Source: Clostridium_AI sp002297865 (GTDB taxonomy: Bacteria; Bacillota; Clostridia; Lachnospirales; Lachnospiraceae). Taken from it: DNA of 64,000 nt. The DNA lies in assembly GCA_937903005.1 (NCBI GenBank), contig CALFNR010000125.1, forward strand, positions 1 to 64,000, written 5' to 3'. A model generated the notes under the pieces. It made no database searches. It saw only the letters and a program-made list of their open reading frames with translations, and was not told where the DNA came from. Below are positions 45,560 through 53,906 of the stretch, in pieces; position 1 is the stretch's first letter, and each line of letters starts with the position of its first letter. A program made the translations under genes and the position numbers.

Positions 45560-45803
45560 ATGAAAAATGTAGTGAAAGAGAAGAGTAGATTTGTAACCTT
45601 TAAAGAGAGTTCTGTTCCAGGCTGAGAGACAGAGTAAGAAGTGCAGATTGAAGGTAGCTCTAGAACAGTATTCTTGAACGGCAAGGGTAAGCCTGCTCAT
45701 TAGAGAATAACGGTTTGCCCCGTTAACGGCTTTAGAGGTGAATTGATTCACGAATAAAGGTGGTACCACGATTCTTCGTCCTTTGGCGTAGGATCTTTTT
45801 TTA
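45560..45803 (+). promoter_or_regulatory. T-box leader (valine-tRNA responsive)
   Basis: The T-box core AAAGGTGGTACCACG (45756-45770) is clear, followed by a terminator arm ending in T7 near 45795. In the Stem I specifier region, GAAGGTAGCTC (45650-45660) offers the codon GTA at 45654-45656, a valine codon, matching the downstream valS. Uncharged tRNA-Val would pair with it and with the T-box bulge to stabilise the antiterminator. The S-turn AGTAAGAA lies at 45633-45640. Confidence 0.9.
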
Positions 45804-45901
45804 TGCCAAAAATCTTTATTGGTGATAAATATCCATAGAAGAAACGTTCACTTAAAACAGTTCAAATGTGAAAAAGCAATAAGAAAAAAAGGAGATATGT
45901 T

Positions 45902-48553
45902 ATGAGTAAAGAATTAGACAAAACATATAATCCCCATGAGATAGAGGGCAGATTATATGATAAATGGATTGGAAAGAAATATTTTCATGCAGAAGCAGAT
46001 CGAAGCAAAAAACCATTTACCATTGTGATGCCACCACCAAATGTAACAGGTAAACTTCACATGGGCCATGCACTTGATAATGCATTACAGGACACATTAA
46101 TCCGTTACAAAAGAATGCAGGGTTACAATGCGTTATGGATTCCTGGTACAGATCATGCAAGTATTTCAACAGAAGTTAAAGTTACAAACAAATTAAAGGA
46201 TGAAGGAATTGACAAGTACGAACTTGGCAGAGAAGGATTCTTAAAAGCTGCTTGGGAATGGAAAGAAGAGTACGGTGGTACAATTACAAGCCAGTTAAGA
46301 AAAATCGGTTCTTCCTGTGACTGGGACAGAGAACACTTTACAATGGACCCAGATTGTTCCGCAGCAGTAGAAGAAGTATTTATTCGTTTATATGAAAAAG
46401 GATATATTTATAAAGGCTCCAGAATCATTAACTGGTGTCCAAAATGCTGTACTTCCATCTCAGACGCAGAAGTGGAACATGAAGAGCAGGCAGGACATTT
46501 CTGGCACATTAAGTATCCAATAGTTGGAACAGATGAGTTTGTTGAAATCGCTACAACAAGACCAGAAACCATGTTAGGTGATACAGCAGTAGCAGTTCAT
46601 CCAGATGATGAAAGATATAAACATTTAATTGGTAAGAAGGTACTACTTCCAATTGTGAATAAAGAAATTCCTGTTGTTGCAGACAGCTATGTAGATAAAG
46701 AGTTCGGAACCGGTGTTGTTAAGATTACACCAGCTCATGACCCTAATGACTTTGAAGTTGGAAAACGTCACAACTTAGAAGAAATCAACATTATGAACGA
46801 CGATGCTACTATTAATGAAAAAGGTGGCAAATATGCAGGCCTTGATCGTTACGAAGCGAGAAAGCAGATCGTAGCAGAGTTAGATAGCCTAGGATTATTA
46901 GTTGAAGTAGAACCTCATTCACACAATGTAGGTACGCATGACCGTTGTGGTACAACAGTAGAGCCATTAATTAAACAGCAGTGGTTCGTTAAGATGGAAG
47001 AGATGGCAAAACCAGCTATCGCTGCATTAAAAGAAGGAAGATTAAAATTTGTTCCAGAACGTTTTGATAAGACATACCTTCACTGGTTAGAAAATATTCG
47101 TGACTGGTGTATCTCCAGACAGTTATGGTGGGGACATAGAATTCCAGTTTACTACTGTAAAGACTGTGGCGAAATGATGGTTGCAAAAGCAGCAGATAAG
47201 CCTTGTACTTGTAAAAAATGTGGTTCTGATAAGATTGTACAGGATGAAGATGTTCTTGATACATGGTTCAGTTCAGCATTATGGCCATTCTCAACACTTG
47301 GATGGCCTAAAAAGAGCGAAGATTTAGATTATTTCTATCCTACAGACGTATTGGTAACAGGATATGATATTATCTTCTTCTGGGTAATCCGTATGGTATT
47401 CTCAGCATTAGAACAGACAGGAAAAGAACCTTTCCACACAGTATTAATCCACGGTTTAGTTCGTGATTCTCAAGGACGTAAGATGAGTAAGTCTCTTGGA
47501 AATGGTATTGATCCACTGGAAGTAATCGACCAGTACGGTGCTGACGCATTACGTTTAACCTTATTAACAGGTAATGCACCAGGTAACGATATGAGATTCT
47601 ATTTTGAAAGAGTAGAAGCAAGCCGTAACTTTGCTAATAAAGTATGGAATGCATCTCGTTTCATTATGATGAACTTAGACAAAGCTGACGTACCAGATGA
47701 GATGGATTTATCTAAGCTTACACAGGCAGATAAATGGATTTTATCTAAAGTAAATTCTTTAGCAAAAGAAGTAACAGATAATATGGATCACTTTGAACTT
47801 GGTATTGCCGTTCAGAAGATTTATGACTTTATCTGGGAGGAATTCTGTGACTGGTATATCGAAATGGTAAAACCAAGACTATACAGTGATACAGATGAAA
47901 CTAAGACAGCAGCATTATGGACATTACAGAAAGTATTAATTAATTCCTTAAAATTATTACATCCATATATGCCTTTCATTACAGAAGAAATCTTCTGTAC
48001 CTTACAGTCCAAAGAAGAGTCTATCATGGTTTCTGAGTGGCCTGTATTTGAAGAACAGTATCATTTTGAAGCAGATGAGCATGCAGTAGAAATGATTAAA
48101 GCAGCAGTTAAGGGTATCCGTAATGTGCGTGCAGAAATGAATGTTCCACCAAGCAAGAAAGCAAAAGTTATCGTTGTTTCTGATAGCGAAGACATCCGTA
48201 ACGTATTCGAAACAAGCAAAGTATTCTTTGCTACATTAGGATATGCTAATGAAGTAGTAACACAGGCTGACAAAGCAGGTATTGCAGATGATGCAGTATC
48301 AACTGTAATCCATGGTGCTACAATCTACATTCCATTTGATGAATTAGTAGATCGTGAAAAAGAAATTGAGCGTCTGACAAAAGAAAAACAGAAGTTAGAA
48401 GGCGAAATCAAACGTGCAACGGGTATGTTAAACAATGAAAAATTTACAAGCAAAGCACCAGCTGCAAAAGTAGAAGAAGAAAGAGCAAAACTTCAAAAAT
48501 ATACAGATATGTTAGCTCAGGTAGAAGAGAGGCTTACAAATCTAAATAAATAA
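45902..48553 (+). CDS. valS: Valyl-tRNA synthetase
   Basis: This class I aminoacyl-tRNA synthetase of 883 residues, standard length, charges tRNA-Val. The HIGH motif appears as PPNVTGKLHMGHALDNAL (residues about 39-57) and the KMSKS motif as GRKMSKSLGNGIDP. The editing (CP1) domain includes TTRPETMLGDTAVAVHP, and a zinc-binding set CPKCCTS / CKDCGE / CKKCGS is present. The C terminus carries the coiled coil (REKEIERLTKEKQKLEGEIK) typical of ValRS. The start follows AGGAG. Expression is controlled by the T-box upstream. Confidence 0.97.
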   Translation: MSKELDKTYNPHEIEGRLYDKWIGKKYFHAEADRSKKPFTIVMPPPNVTGKLHMGHALDNALQDTLIRYKRMQGYNALWIPGTDHASISTEVKVTNKLKDEGIDKYELGREGFLKAAWEWKEEYGGTITSQLRKIGSSCDWDREHFTMDPDCSAAVEEVFIRLYEKGYIYKGSRIINWCPKCCTSISDAEVEHEEQAGHFWHIKYPIVGTDEFVEIATTRPETMLGDTAVAVHPDDERYKHLIGKKVLLPIVNKEIPVVADSYVDKEFGTGVVKITPAHDPNDFEVGKRHNLEEINIMNDDATINEKGGKYAGLDRYEARKQIVAELDSLGLLVEVEPHSHNVGTHDRCGTTVEPLIKQQWFVKMEEMAKPAIAALKEGRLKFVPERFDKTYLHWLENIRDWCISRQLWWGHRIPVYYCKDCGEMMVAKAADKPCTCKKCGSDKIVQDEDVLDTWFSSALWPFSTLGWPKKSEDLDYFYPTDVLVTGYDIIFFWVIRMVFSALEQTGKEPFHTVLIHGLVRDSQGRKMSKSLGNGIDPLEVIDQYGADALRLTLLTGNAPGNDMRFYFERVEASRNFANKVWNASRFIMMNLDKADVPDEMDLSKLTQADKWILSKVNSLAKEVTDNMDHFELGIAVQKIYDFIWEEFCDWYIEMVKPRLYSDTDETKTAALWTLQKVLINSLKLLHPYMPFITEEIFCTLQSKEESIMVSEWPVFEEQYHFEADEHAVEMIKAAVKGIRNVRAEMNVPPSKKAKVIVVSDSEDIRNVFETSKVFFATLGYANEVVTQADKAGIADDAVSTVIHGATIYIPFDELVDREKEIERLTKEKQKLEGEIKRATGMLNNEKFTSKAPAAKVEEERAKLQKYTDMLAQVEERLTNLNK

Positions 48554-48562
48554 GATATCATA

Positions 48563-48595
48563 GAACTGGAATGGGACTTGTACTCATTCCAGTTC
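48563..48595 (+). terminator. Hairpin after valS
   Basis: GAACTGGAATG (48563-48573) pairs with CATTCCAGTTC (48585-48595). There is no T run after it, so it is a weak terminator or a 3'-end stabiliser. Confidence 0.55.
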
Positions 48596-48787
48596 ATTAC
48601 TAAGAGACATTTGGTGAAATCTTGCAGTATTTTCGTGTAAACTGTAGGAAACGAAAGGTTTATAGCAATAGAAAGAATGAAAAAGGTATTGATTTTTTAA
48701 ATGTTTAAAGTTATGATGTTATTTAGATATTTCTGACAATTATAGAATAAACCGTGAACATTAGAGTTTACGTATTTGGAGGTTCCA

Positions 48788-48925
48788 ATGATTAATTTTG
48801 ATGATGAATTGGCTAAGTTTCAGCCAAGCCTTGATGTGGATCAGGCTGAAGAAGCAATTAATAGAAATGATTTAACCGATGTGACTGACATTTTGAAAGA
48901 AATTATGAAAGAAATGAAAAAGTAG
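48788..48925 (+). CDS. Small acidic protein, 45 residues
   Basis: ATG 48788 has a well-placed GGAGG (48778-48782), and the frame runs 45 codons to TAG. The product is amphipathic and acidic (INFDDELAKFQPSLDVDQ at the N terminus, DILKEIMKEMKK at the C terminus), with no cysteine, signal peptide or membrane segment. It lies between valS and a TPR gene with a small hairpin after it. I recognise no family. The good ribosome binding site and codon use argue it is real. The intergenic stretch 48596-48777 holds nothing else obvious. Confidence 0.55.
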   Translation: MINFDDELAKFQPSLDVDQAEEAINRNDLTDVTDILKEIMKEMKK

Positions 48926-48949
48926 CAAATAGTTGCAAGCAGCTATTTG
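48926..48949 (+). terminator. Small hairpin after the 45-residue gene
   Basis: CAAATAG (48926-48932) pairs with CTATTTG (48943-48949), followed by TTAC. The stem is short and the T run weak, so termination is uncertain. Confidence 0.35.
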
Positions 48950-48986
48950 TTACAAGAAGTTTGCATAAAGGTTCAAGGAGGGTATT

Positions 48987-50372
48987 ATGCATTGTCCAAA
49001 GTGCAATAGTGATCTATCCTTTAAACAGAAAAATTGCGATAGATGCGGCGAAGATTTAACAACATATAAGAAGATTGTAAGTGGTTCTAACAGGTTCTAT
49101 AATGATGGTCTAATGAGAGCCAGAGTAAGAGATTTATCTGGCGCAGCTGTTTCATTAAGAAAGAGCTTAGAACTTGATAAGACAAATACAAATGCTAGAA
49201 ATTTATTAGGTCTGGTTTACTATGAAATGGGAGAAACTGTTGATGCATTAAGTCAATGGGTAATCAGTAAGCATTTTCAGGCAGAGCGAAATGATGCAGA
49301 TTTTTATGTGAAAGACTTACAGCAGAATCCTGCAGCACTAGAAACCATTAATCAGACAATTAAAAAATATAACCAGGCTCTAAGTGCAGCAAAACAGGGA
49401 AATGAAGACTTGGCAATTATTCAGTTAAAGAAGGTAACTAGCCTAAATCCTAAATTCTTGCGTGCGCAACAGCTTTTGGCTTTGCTTTACATGAAGCAGG
49501 GCGAAAACGATAAAGCTTATAAATGCTTGAAAAAGGCAATGAAAGTGGATATCAATAACACTACAAGTGTTCGCTACATGAATGAAATCAAGAAGGTTAG
49601 ACCAGAAAAAGAAGTCAAGGAACAAAAAGAAGAACGTACAGTGGAGCGAGTAAATCCAAAATCAGTTGGTTCTTTTAGTTCAGTAGACAAATTCCAAGAC
49701 GATAAACCAAATATTTGGGTTTTTGTAAATTTAATACTAGGAGCAATCATTGGTATAGCATTTGCTTATTTCTTAATTGTTCCAACAGTGAAGAAGAGCG
49801 TGGCATCTGAATACAAAGCACAGATTCAGGAGCAAACAGATTTCGCCTCTTCAAAAGATACGAAGATTGATTCATTGAATAAAAAAATTGAAGATTTGAA
49901 TGGACAGTTAGACAAAAAGGATGATGACATTAAAAATCTTAAGGATCAAATGGTAGATGAAGCAGTGTACGACAGTTTATTCGAGGCAATTACGTTATAC
50001 CAGCAAGGCCAGAGAACACAAGCCGCCCAGAAACTTTTAGATGTCAATGAAAAGAACCTGACTAGTGAAAAAGCGAAAGAGTTTTACAATACAATTAAAG
50101 AAGCTACGTTTGTCAATGCTTCTAGAGAACTGTATAACCAAGCGAAAGTAAAATATAATGTTGGCAACTACACAGAGGCAAAGCCTTTATTTGAAAGTGC
50201 AATTAAGCTTAACAAAGAGAATGTAGATGCTTACTATTTCTTGGCACGTGCTTACGAAAAGAGTGGCGATACAGCTAAGGCAAAGAAATATTACAACAAA
50301 GTAATAAAAGATTTTGCAGATTCATATCGTGCGAAAGAGGCAGAGACTAAATTAGGATACCTTGGAGAATAG
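48987..50372 (+). CDS. Zinc-ribbon/TPR membrane protein
   Basis: 461 residues. The N terminus is a zinc ribbon (CPKCNSDLSFKQKNCDRCGE, two CxxC pairs). TPR repeats follow at about 32-80 (RARVRDLSGAAVSLRKSLEL) and 140-200. A single membrane helix lies at about 246-266 (IWVFVNLILGAIIGIAFAYF), followed by an outside coiled coil (about 285-325) and further TPRs at the C terminus (YNQAKVKYNVGNYTEAKPLF, YYFLARAYEKSGDTAKAKKY). It is a likely scaffold with domains on both sides of the membrane. It precedes the spoIIA operon but is separated from it by a terminator. Confidence 0.7.
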   Translation: MHCPKCNSDLSFKQKNCDRCGEDLTTYKKIVSGSNRFYNDGLMRARVRDLSGAAVSLRKSLELDKTNTNARNLLGLVYYEMGETVDALSQWVISKHFQAERNDADFYVKDLQQNPAALETINQTIKKYNQALSAAKQGNEDLAIIQLKKVTSLNPKFLRAQQLLALLYMKQGENDKAYKCLKKAMKVDINNTTSVRYMNEIKKVRPEKEVKEQKEERTVERVNPKSVGSFSSVDKFQDDKPNIWVFVNLILGAIIGIAFAYFLIVPTVKKSVASEYKAQIQEQTDFASSKDTKIDSLNKKIEDLNGQLDKKDDDIKNLKDQMVDEAVYDSLFEAITLYQQGQRTQAAQKLLDVNEKNLTSEKAKEFYNTIKEATFVNASRELYNQAKVKYNVGNYTEAKPLFESAIKLNKENVDAYYFLARAYEKSGDTAKAKKYYNKVIKDFADSYRAKEAETKLGYLGE

Positions 50373-50390
50373 AGGAACCGTACAAAAGAA

Positions 50391-50428
50391 AAATACCTTA
50401 TTGATAGGCCAATAAGGTATTTTTTTTC
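50391..50428 (+). terminator. Terminator before spoIIAA
   Basis: AAATACCTTATTG (50391-50403) pairs with CAATAAGGTATTT, then a run of T to 50428. Strong intrinsic terminator separating the TPR gene from the spoIIA operon. Confidence 0.9.
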
Positions 50429-50468
50429 ATCTATATAAGTAAAATTTTGACAAAGAAGGGAAATAAAG

Positions 50469-50852
50469 TTGAGAACAGAAAATAAGCTGGAAACAATTTT
50501 ACCAATGATTAAGGATAACGGTGCTACTTATCGTGTGAAGAACCATTGTTTAATTGTGGAACTTGGAAGTGACCTGGATCATCATGTATCCATCCAAGTG
50601 AAAGAACATTCAGACAGGATCATCCAAACGGGAGATATTCGCCATGTTATTTTTGATTTTAGTAAGTCCAGTTTTATGGATAGTTCCGGAATTGGTGTGA
50701 TTATGGGACGTTACAAACAGGTTAAGTATACAGGGGGAACATTAGCTGTAACGGGAATTACACCACCAGTTGACCGAATTCTTAAAATTTCAGGTCTTTA
50801 TAAGATTATAGAGAAATATGAAACTGTAAAAGATGCGATGCAGGCATTTTAG
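50469..50852 (+). CDS. spoIIAA: Anti-sigma F factor antagonist
   Basis: 127-residue STAS-domain protein. The phosphorylatable Ser lies in SSFMDSSGIGVIMGRYK, as in other SpoIIAA. When dephosphorylated it binds SpoIIAB and frees sigma-F in the forespore. It starts with TTG 50469, after GAAGGG. First gene of the classic spoIIAA-spoIIAB-sigF operon; the promoter is expected to be sigma-H or sigma-A type, but I could not identify it. Confidence 0.93.
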   Translation: MRTENKLETILPMIKDNGATYRVKNHCLIVELGSDLDHHVSIQVKEHSDRIIQTGDIRHVIFDFSKSSFMDSSGIGVIMGRYKQVKYTGGTLAVTGITPPVDRILKISGLYKIIEKYETVKDAMQAF

Positions 50853-50871
50853 TAAAGGGGAGGATAGGGAA

Positions 50872-51312
50872 ATGAACGATACCAACGAAATGAAAATAGT
50901 GTTTGACAGTAAGTCACAAAATGAAAGTTTTGCAAGAGTTGCAGTTGCTGTATTCGTTGCACAGCTGGATCCAAATATGGAGGAACTGTCAGACATTAAA
51001 ACAGCCGTCTCAGAGGCAGTAACAAACTCCATCATTCATGGTTACGACGGAAAACAAGGCAAAATAACACTTTCTTGCAAGATAGAGGAGAGAAAAATTA
51101 CCATTGTAGTAGAAGATAATGGATGTGGTATGGAAGATATAGAAAAGGCGATGGAACCGCTGTATACAACAAAACCAGAATTAGAACGATCTGGTATGGG
51201 ATTTGCATTTATGGAAGCATTTATGGACGACTTATCGGTTGTCTCAGAAGTTGGGAAAGGAACTAAAGTTACGATGATCAGAACCATTAAAGGCAGTGGC
51301 TTAAAGTCGTAA
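50872..51312 (+). CDS. spoIIAB: Anti-sigma F factor, serine kinase
   Basis: 146 residues of the GHKL ATPase fold. Motifs are SEAVTNSIIHGY (N box), VVEDNGCGM (G1) and ERSGMGFAFMEAF (G2). It holds sigma-F inactive and phosphorylates SpoIIAA. ATG 50872 was chosen over an upstream ATG at 50833 because GGGGAGG lies just before it. It is 19 bases after spoIIAA and 14 before sigF. Confidence 0.95.
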   Translation: MNDTNEMKIVFDSKSQNESFARVAVAVFVAQLDPNMEELSDIKTAVSEAVTNSIIHGYDGKQGKITLSCKIEERKITIVVEDNGCGMEDIEKAMEPLYTTKPELERSGMGFAFMEAFMDDLSVVSEVGKGTKVTMIRTIKGSGLKS

Positions 51313-51326
51313 GAAGGAGGGTGGTT

Positions 51327-52040
51327 ATGGATACGCTCGAATTAATAAAACGGTGTCAGGACGGTGATAAGGCAGCTAGAGAACAGCTTGTGACCGAAAA
51401 TATCGGTCTTGTCTGGTCAATCGTCCGCAGATTTGCGAATCGTGGATATGAAATGGAAGATCTGTTTCAAGTAGGCAGCATTGGCTTAATCAAAGCAATT
51501 GATAAGTTTGATACCAGCTTTGAAGTGAAATTCTCAACCTATGCTGTTCCGATGATTACTGGTGAGATAAAACGTTTCCTAAGAGATGATGGCATGATTA
51601 AAGTAAGCCGTACGTTAAAGGAAACATCCTATAAGGCCAGAGTTGCAAAAGAGGCGTTAAGTATTGAGTTAGGGCGCGAACCAACAATCGAAGAAGTAAG
51701 TGAGAGAACCGATATTTCAGTTGAAAACATTGTAATGTCAATGGAAGCAGGTGCTGAAGTAGAATCCCTCTATAAAACCATTTACCAAGGGGACGGAAAT
51801 GCAATTTATCTCATTGATAAATTAGAAGAATCCAAAGATGAGAATCAGAATATGGTGGACAGGCTGGCACTGTATGATATTTTGAATTCATTAGAAGAAA
51901 AAGACAGAAATATTATAAGACTCCGCTATTTCATGAACCGAACCCAGACGGATATTGCCAAAGAACTTGGCATATCCCAAGTACAGGTTTCTCGAATAGA
52001 AAAGAAAATTTTAAAAGCAATGCGAGAAAAACTGGCATAA
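51327..52040 (+). CDS. sigF: RNA polymerase sigma-F factor
   Basis: 237-residue sigma-70 family protein, the first forespore-specific factor. Region 2 contains NRGYEMEDLFQVGSIGLIKA, then IDKFDTSFEVKFSTYAVPMI. Region 3 is IKVSRTLKETSYKARVAKEA, and region 4 ends TDIAKELGISQVQVSRIEKK. ATG 51327 is preferred over GTG 51321, which touches the AAGGAGG at 51314-51320. It ends in a terminator. Confidence 0.95.
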   Translation: MDTLELIKRCQDGDKAAREQLVTENIGLVWSIVRRFANRGYEMEDLFQVGSIGLIKAIDKFDTSFEVKFSTYAVPMITGEIKRFLRDDGMIKVSRTLKETSYKARVAKEALSIELGREPTIEEVSERTDISVENIVMSMEAGAEVESLYKTIYQGDGNAIYLIDKLEESKDENQNMVDRLALYDILNSLEEKDRNIIRLRYFMNRTQTDIAKELGISQVQVSRIEKKILKAMREKLA

Positions 52041-52108
52041 ATAGAATGAAAAAATTGGGATGTAAAATTTGTATAAGTTCGTACAAAATAATCCAAAATA
52101 GTAATTGT

Positions 52109-52140
52109 AAAGCATTAGTTAATTAGGCTAATGCTTTTTT
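52109..52140 (+). terminator. sigF terminator
   Basis: AAAGCATTAG (52109-52118) pairs with CTAATGCTTT (52128-52137) and continues into T6. It separates sigF from the spoVA cluster. Confidence 0.85.
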
Positions 52141-52192
52141 CATTAGCTTAAAAGTAATACCATTACACTTTGGTTTTACAGGAGGAATGTAC

Positions 52193-52327
52193 ATGAAAAG
52201 TAAAGTATTCGTAGCGTTGCTTTCGATGGCACTCATTACAATCGTTTTAGTATGCTATTTTAACTATGATGGACCAAAAAATGTCATGTCAGGAGGAACC
52301 TTAGTATCAGCTCAGATGGACATATGA
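52193..52327 (+). CDS. 44-residue membrane peptide preceding spoVAA
   Basis: ATG 52193 follows AGGAGG (about 52180-52185). The product has a basic start (MKSKVF), a hydrophobic segment of about 18 residues (VALLSMALITIVLVCYF) and a short polar tail. It could be a single-pass protein or a signal-peptide-bearing secreted peptide. The stop codon overlaps the ATG of spoVAA (ATGA), so translation is coupled to the sporulation operon. No family recognised; it is too short to judge further. Confidence 0.6.
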   Translation: MKSKVFVALLSMALITIVLVCYFNYDGPKNVMSGGTLVSAQMDI

Positions 52328-52929
52328 AGCAGCTCTATTTGTCGATTCCTCAACGCATTCAATTAGACTTCGATGAGGTACGGCTTGGAGATATTGCCCA
52401 AGTGATTGCGGATGACAAAGAACTTGCAGAAAAAGTAAAAAAGCTTGTTCTTTTTCAATTTGGGCAGAAGAAAATGGAGATTCGCGGTATTGTGGAGATT
52501 ATTGAACTCATCACAAAAAAGTACGGGAATCTTAACATAGTAAATCTGGGTGAGACAGAATTCATTATTGAAAGAGTAGAACAAAAAAGACCAAACCAGT
52601 TTCTGGAATATGCGAAAGTTGCAGTGGTATGTGGTATCGTGTATATTGGTTCTGCATTTTCTGTTATGACATTCAATGAAGACGGCTGTGTCCGGGATTT
52701 ACTGGATATGCTTTACTTATCCGTTATGGGTAAACCTCATGAAAAAGGTTCCGTGGTAGAAATAGCTTATAGTCTAGGTATCACATTAGGTATTCTTGTT
52801 TTTTACAACCACATATTCCGTAAAAAGAAGGCAAAAGATCCAACCCCAATTCAGGTGGAAATGCGCCAGTATGAGATGGATGTAAATGAAACGATAATTA
52901 TTAATAATGACAGGGAAGGTGGTTCCTGA
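52324..52929 (+). CDS. spoVAA: Stage V sporulation protein AA
   Basis: 201 residues. The N-terminal about 90 residues are soluble (YLSIPQRIQLDFDEVRLGDI, GNLNIVNLGETEFIIERVEQ, a pattern of SpoVAA), followed by two membrane helices (about 98-115 and 143-163) and a charged tail. SpoVA proteins form the channel for dipicolinic acid uptake into spores and release at germination. Its ATG overlaps the stop of the 44-residue peptide. It leads directly into spoVAB. Confidence 0.82.
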   Translation: MKQLYLSIPQRIQLDFDEVRLGDIAQVIADDKELAEKVKKLVLFQFGQKKMEIRGIVEIIELITKKYGNLNIVNLGETEFIIERVEQKRPNQFLEYAKVAVVCGIVYIGSAFSVMTFNEDGCVRDLLDMLYLSVMGKPHEKGSVVEIAYSLGITLGILVFYNHIFRKKKAKDPTPIQVEMRQYEMDVNETIIINNDREGGS

Positions 52930-52936
52930 TATGTGA

Positions 52937-53344
52937 CTGAAATATATTTTCTTAGTTCTGTTATGCTTTGCATCCGGTTTGACTGTTGCAACCGGTATCT
53001 TCGCTTTTCTTGCAAAGCTTGGTGTGATCCCAAGGCTCATTGCAAGAACCAACACTGCAAAGCATACTGCATTATTTGAAAATGGAATTATTATTGGTGG
53101 AAGTCTTGGGAATATCTATTCTCTTTGGCAGTTTAAAATCCCAGTGGGAATGGCAGGACTTGTTCTTATCGCTTTGTTCTGCGGCATCTATATTGGGTGC
53201 CTTGCAATGGCGATTGCTGAAACATTAGATGTCATTCCTTATTTTATTAGTCGTTCGAAACTGAAAAAAGGAATCAGTGCATTAATTATTGCAATAGCAT
53301 TAGGGAAAGGATGCGGGTCGCTCTTTCAGTTGTTTTTCCACTAG
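52937..53344 (+). CDS. spoVAB: Stage V sporulation protein AB (start codon abnormal)
   Basis: Membrane protein of about 135 residues, the usual SpoVAB length, with helices and the family-like AFLAKLGVIPRLIARTNTAKH, FENGIIIGGSLGNIYSL. The expected start is ATG 52931, correctly spaced from GGGAAGGTGG, but the very next in-frame codon is TGA (52934-52936), then CTG AAA TAT. Translation could begin at CTG 52937 (used here), at TTG 52979 (which would lose the first helix), or the gene may be interrupted or misread. It lies between spoVAA and spoVAC. Confidence 0.7.
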   Translation: MKYIFLVLLCFASGLTVATGIFAFLAKLGVIPRLIARTNTAKHTALFENGIIIGGSLGNIYSLWQFKIPVGMAGLVLIALFCGIYIGCLAMAIAETLDVIPYFISRSKLKKGISALIIAIALGKGCGSLFQLFFH

Positions 53345-53390
53345 AAAGGGTTACCCACCTTATTATAAATAGTTAGGAAGGTGATAGTGT

Positions 53391-53891
53391 ATGAGCGGAA
53401 AAAATGTGACAGCCCATGATGTCATGCAGGAAAAGAATGATAAGCTCAGAGATCAGAAATATAATGATTATGTTTCATCTGTTACACCAAAACATAGCTG
53501 GTTTTTAAATCTATGTAAGGCTTTTTTAGTAGGAGGAATTATCTGTGTCTTGGGACAAGCACTGGTATCATTTTATCAGTCTTGTGGATTCGATAAAGAG
53601 ACAGCAGGACTTTACGAAGTTGTTACTCTTGTTTTGATAAGTGTCTTGCTAACTGGCTTCAACATTTATTCTCCTCTTGCAAAATGGGCAGGTGCAGGAA
53701 CAGTTGTACCAATCACAGGATTTGCCAACTCGGTAGCCTCAGCTGCAATTGAATTTAAAACAGAAGGTCAGGTGTTTGGTATTGGATGTAAAATCTTTAC
53801 CATCTGTGGACCTGTTATCTTATACGGTATTACATTCACTTGGTTTTTAGGCCTTATTTATTGGATTTTAAAAATTACAGGTATTGTATAG
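53391..53891 (+). CDS. spoVAC: Stage V sporulation protein AC
   Basis: 166 residues, with helices from about 43. The N-terminal 40 residues are polar. Motifs typical of SpoVAC/AE include LAKWAGAGTVVPITGFANSV and AFLVGGIICVLGQALVSFYQ. SpoVAC is the mechanosensitive channel component of the DPA transport complex. ATG 53391 follows GGAAGGTG. Next to spoVAD. Confidence 0.9.
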   Translation: MSGKNVTAHDVMQEKNDKLRDQKYNDYVSSVTPKHSWFLNLCKAFLVGGIICVLGQALVSFYQSCGFDKETAGLYEVVTLVLISVLLTGFNIYSPLAKWAGAGTVVPITGFANSVASAAIEFKTEGQVFGIGCKIFTICGPVILYGITFTWFLGLIYWILKITGIV

Positions 53892-53906
53892 GAAGGAGGT
53901 GCCGAA

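Noticed and set aside
52934..52936. Selenocysteine at the UGA of spoVAB
   Set aside because: Codon 2 position, no SECIS-like hairpin directly after it, and SpoVAB is not a redox protein.
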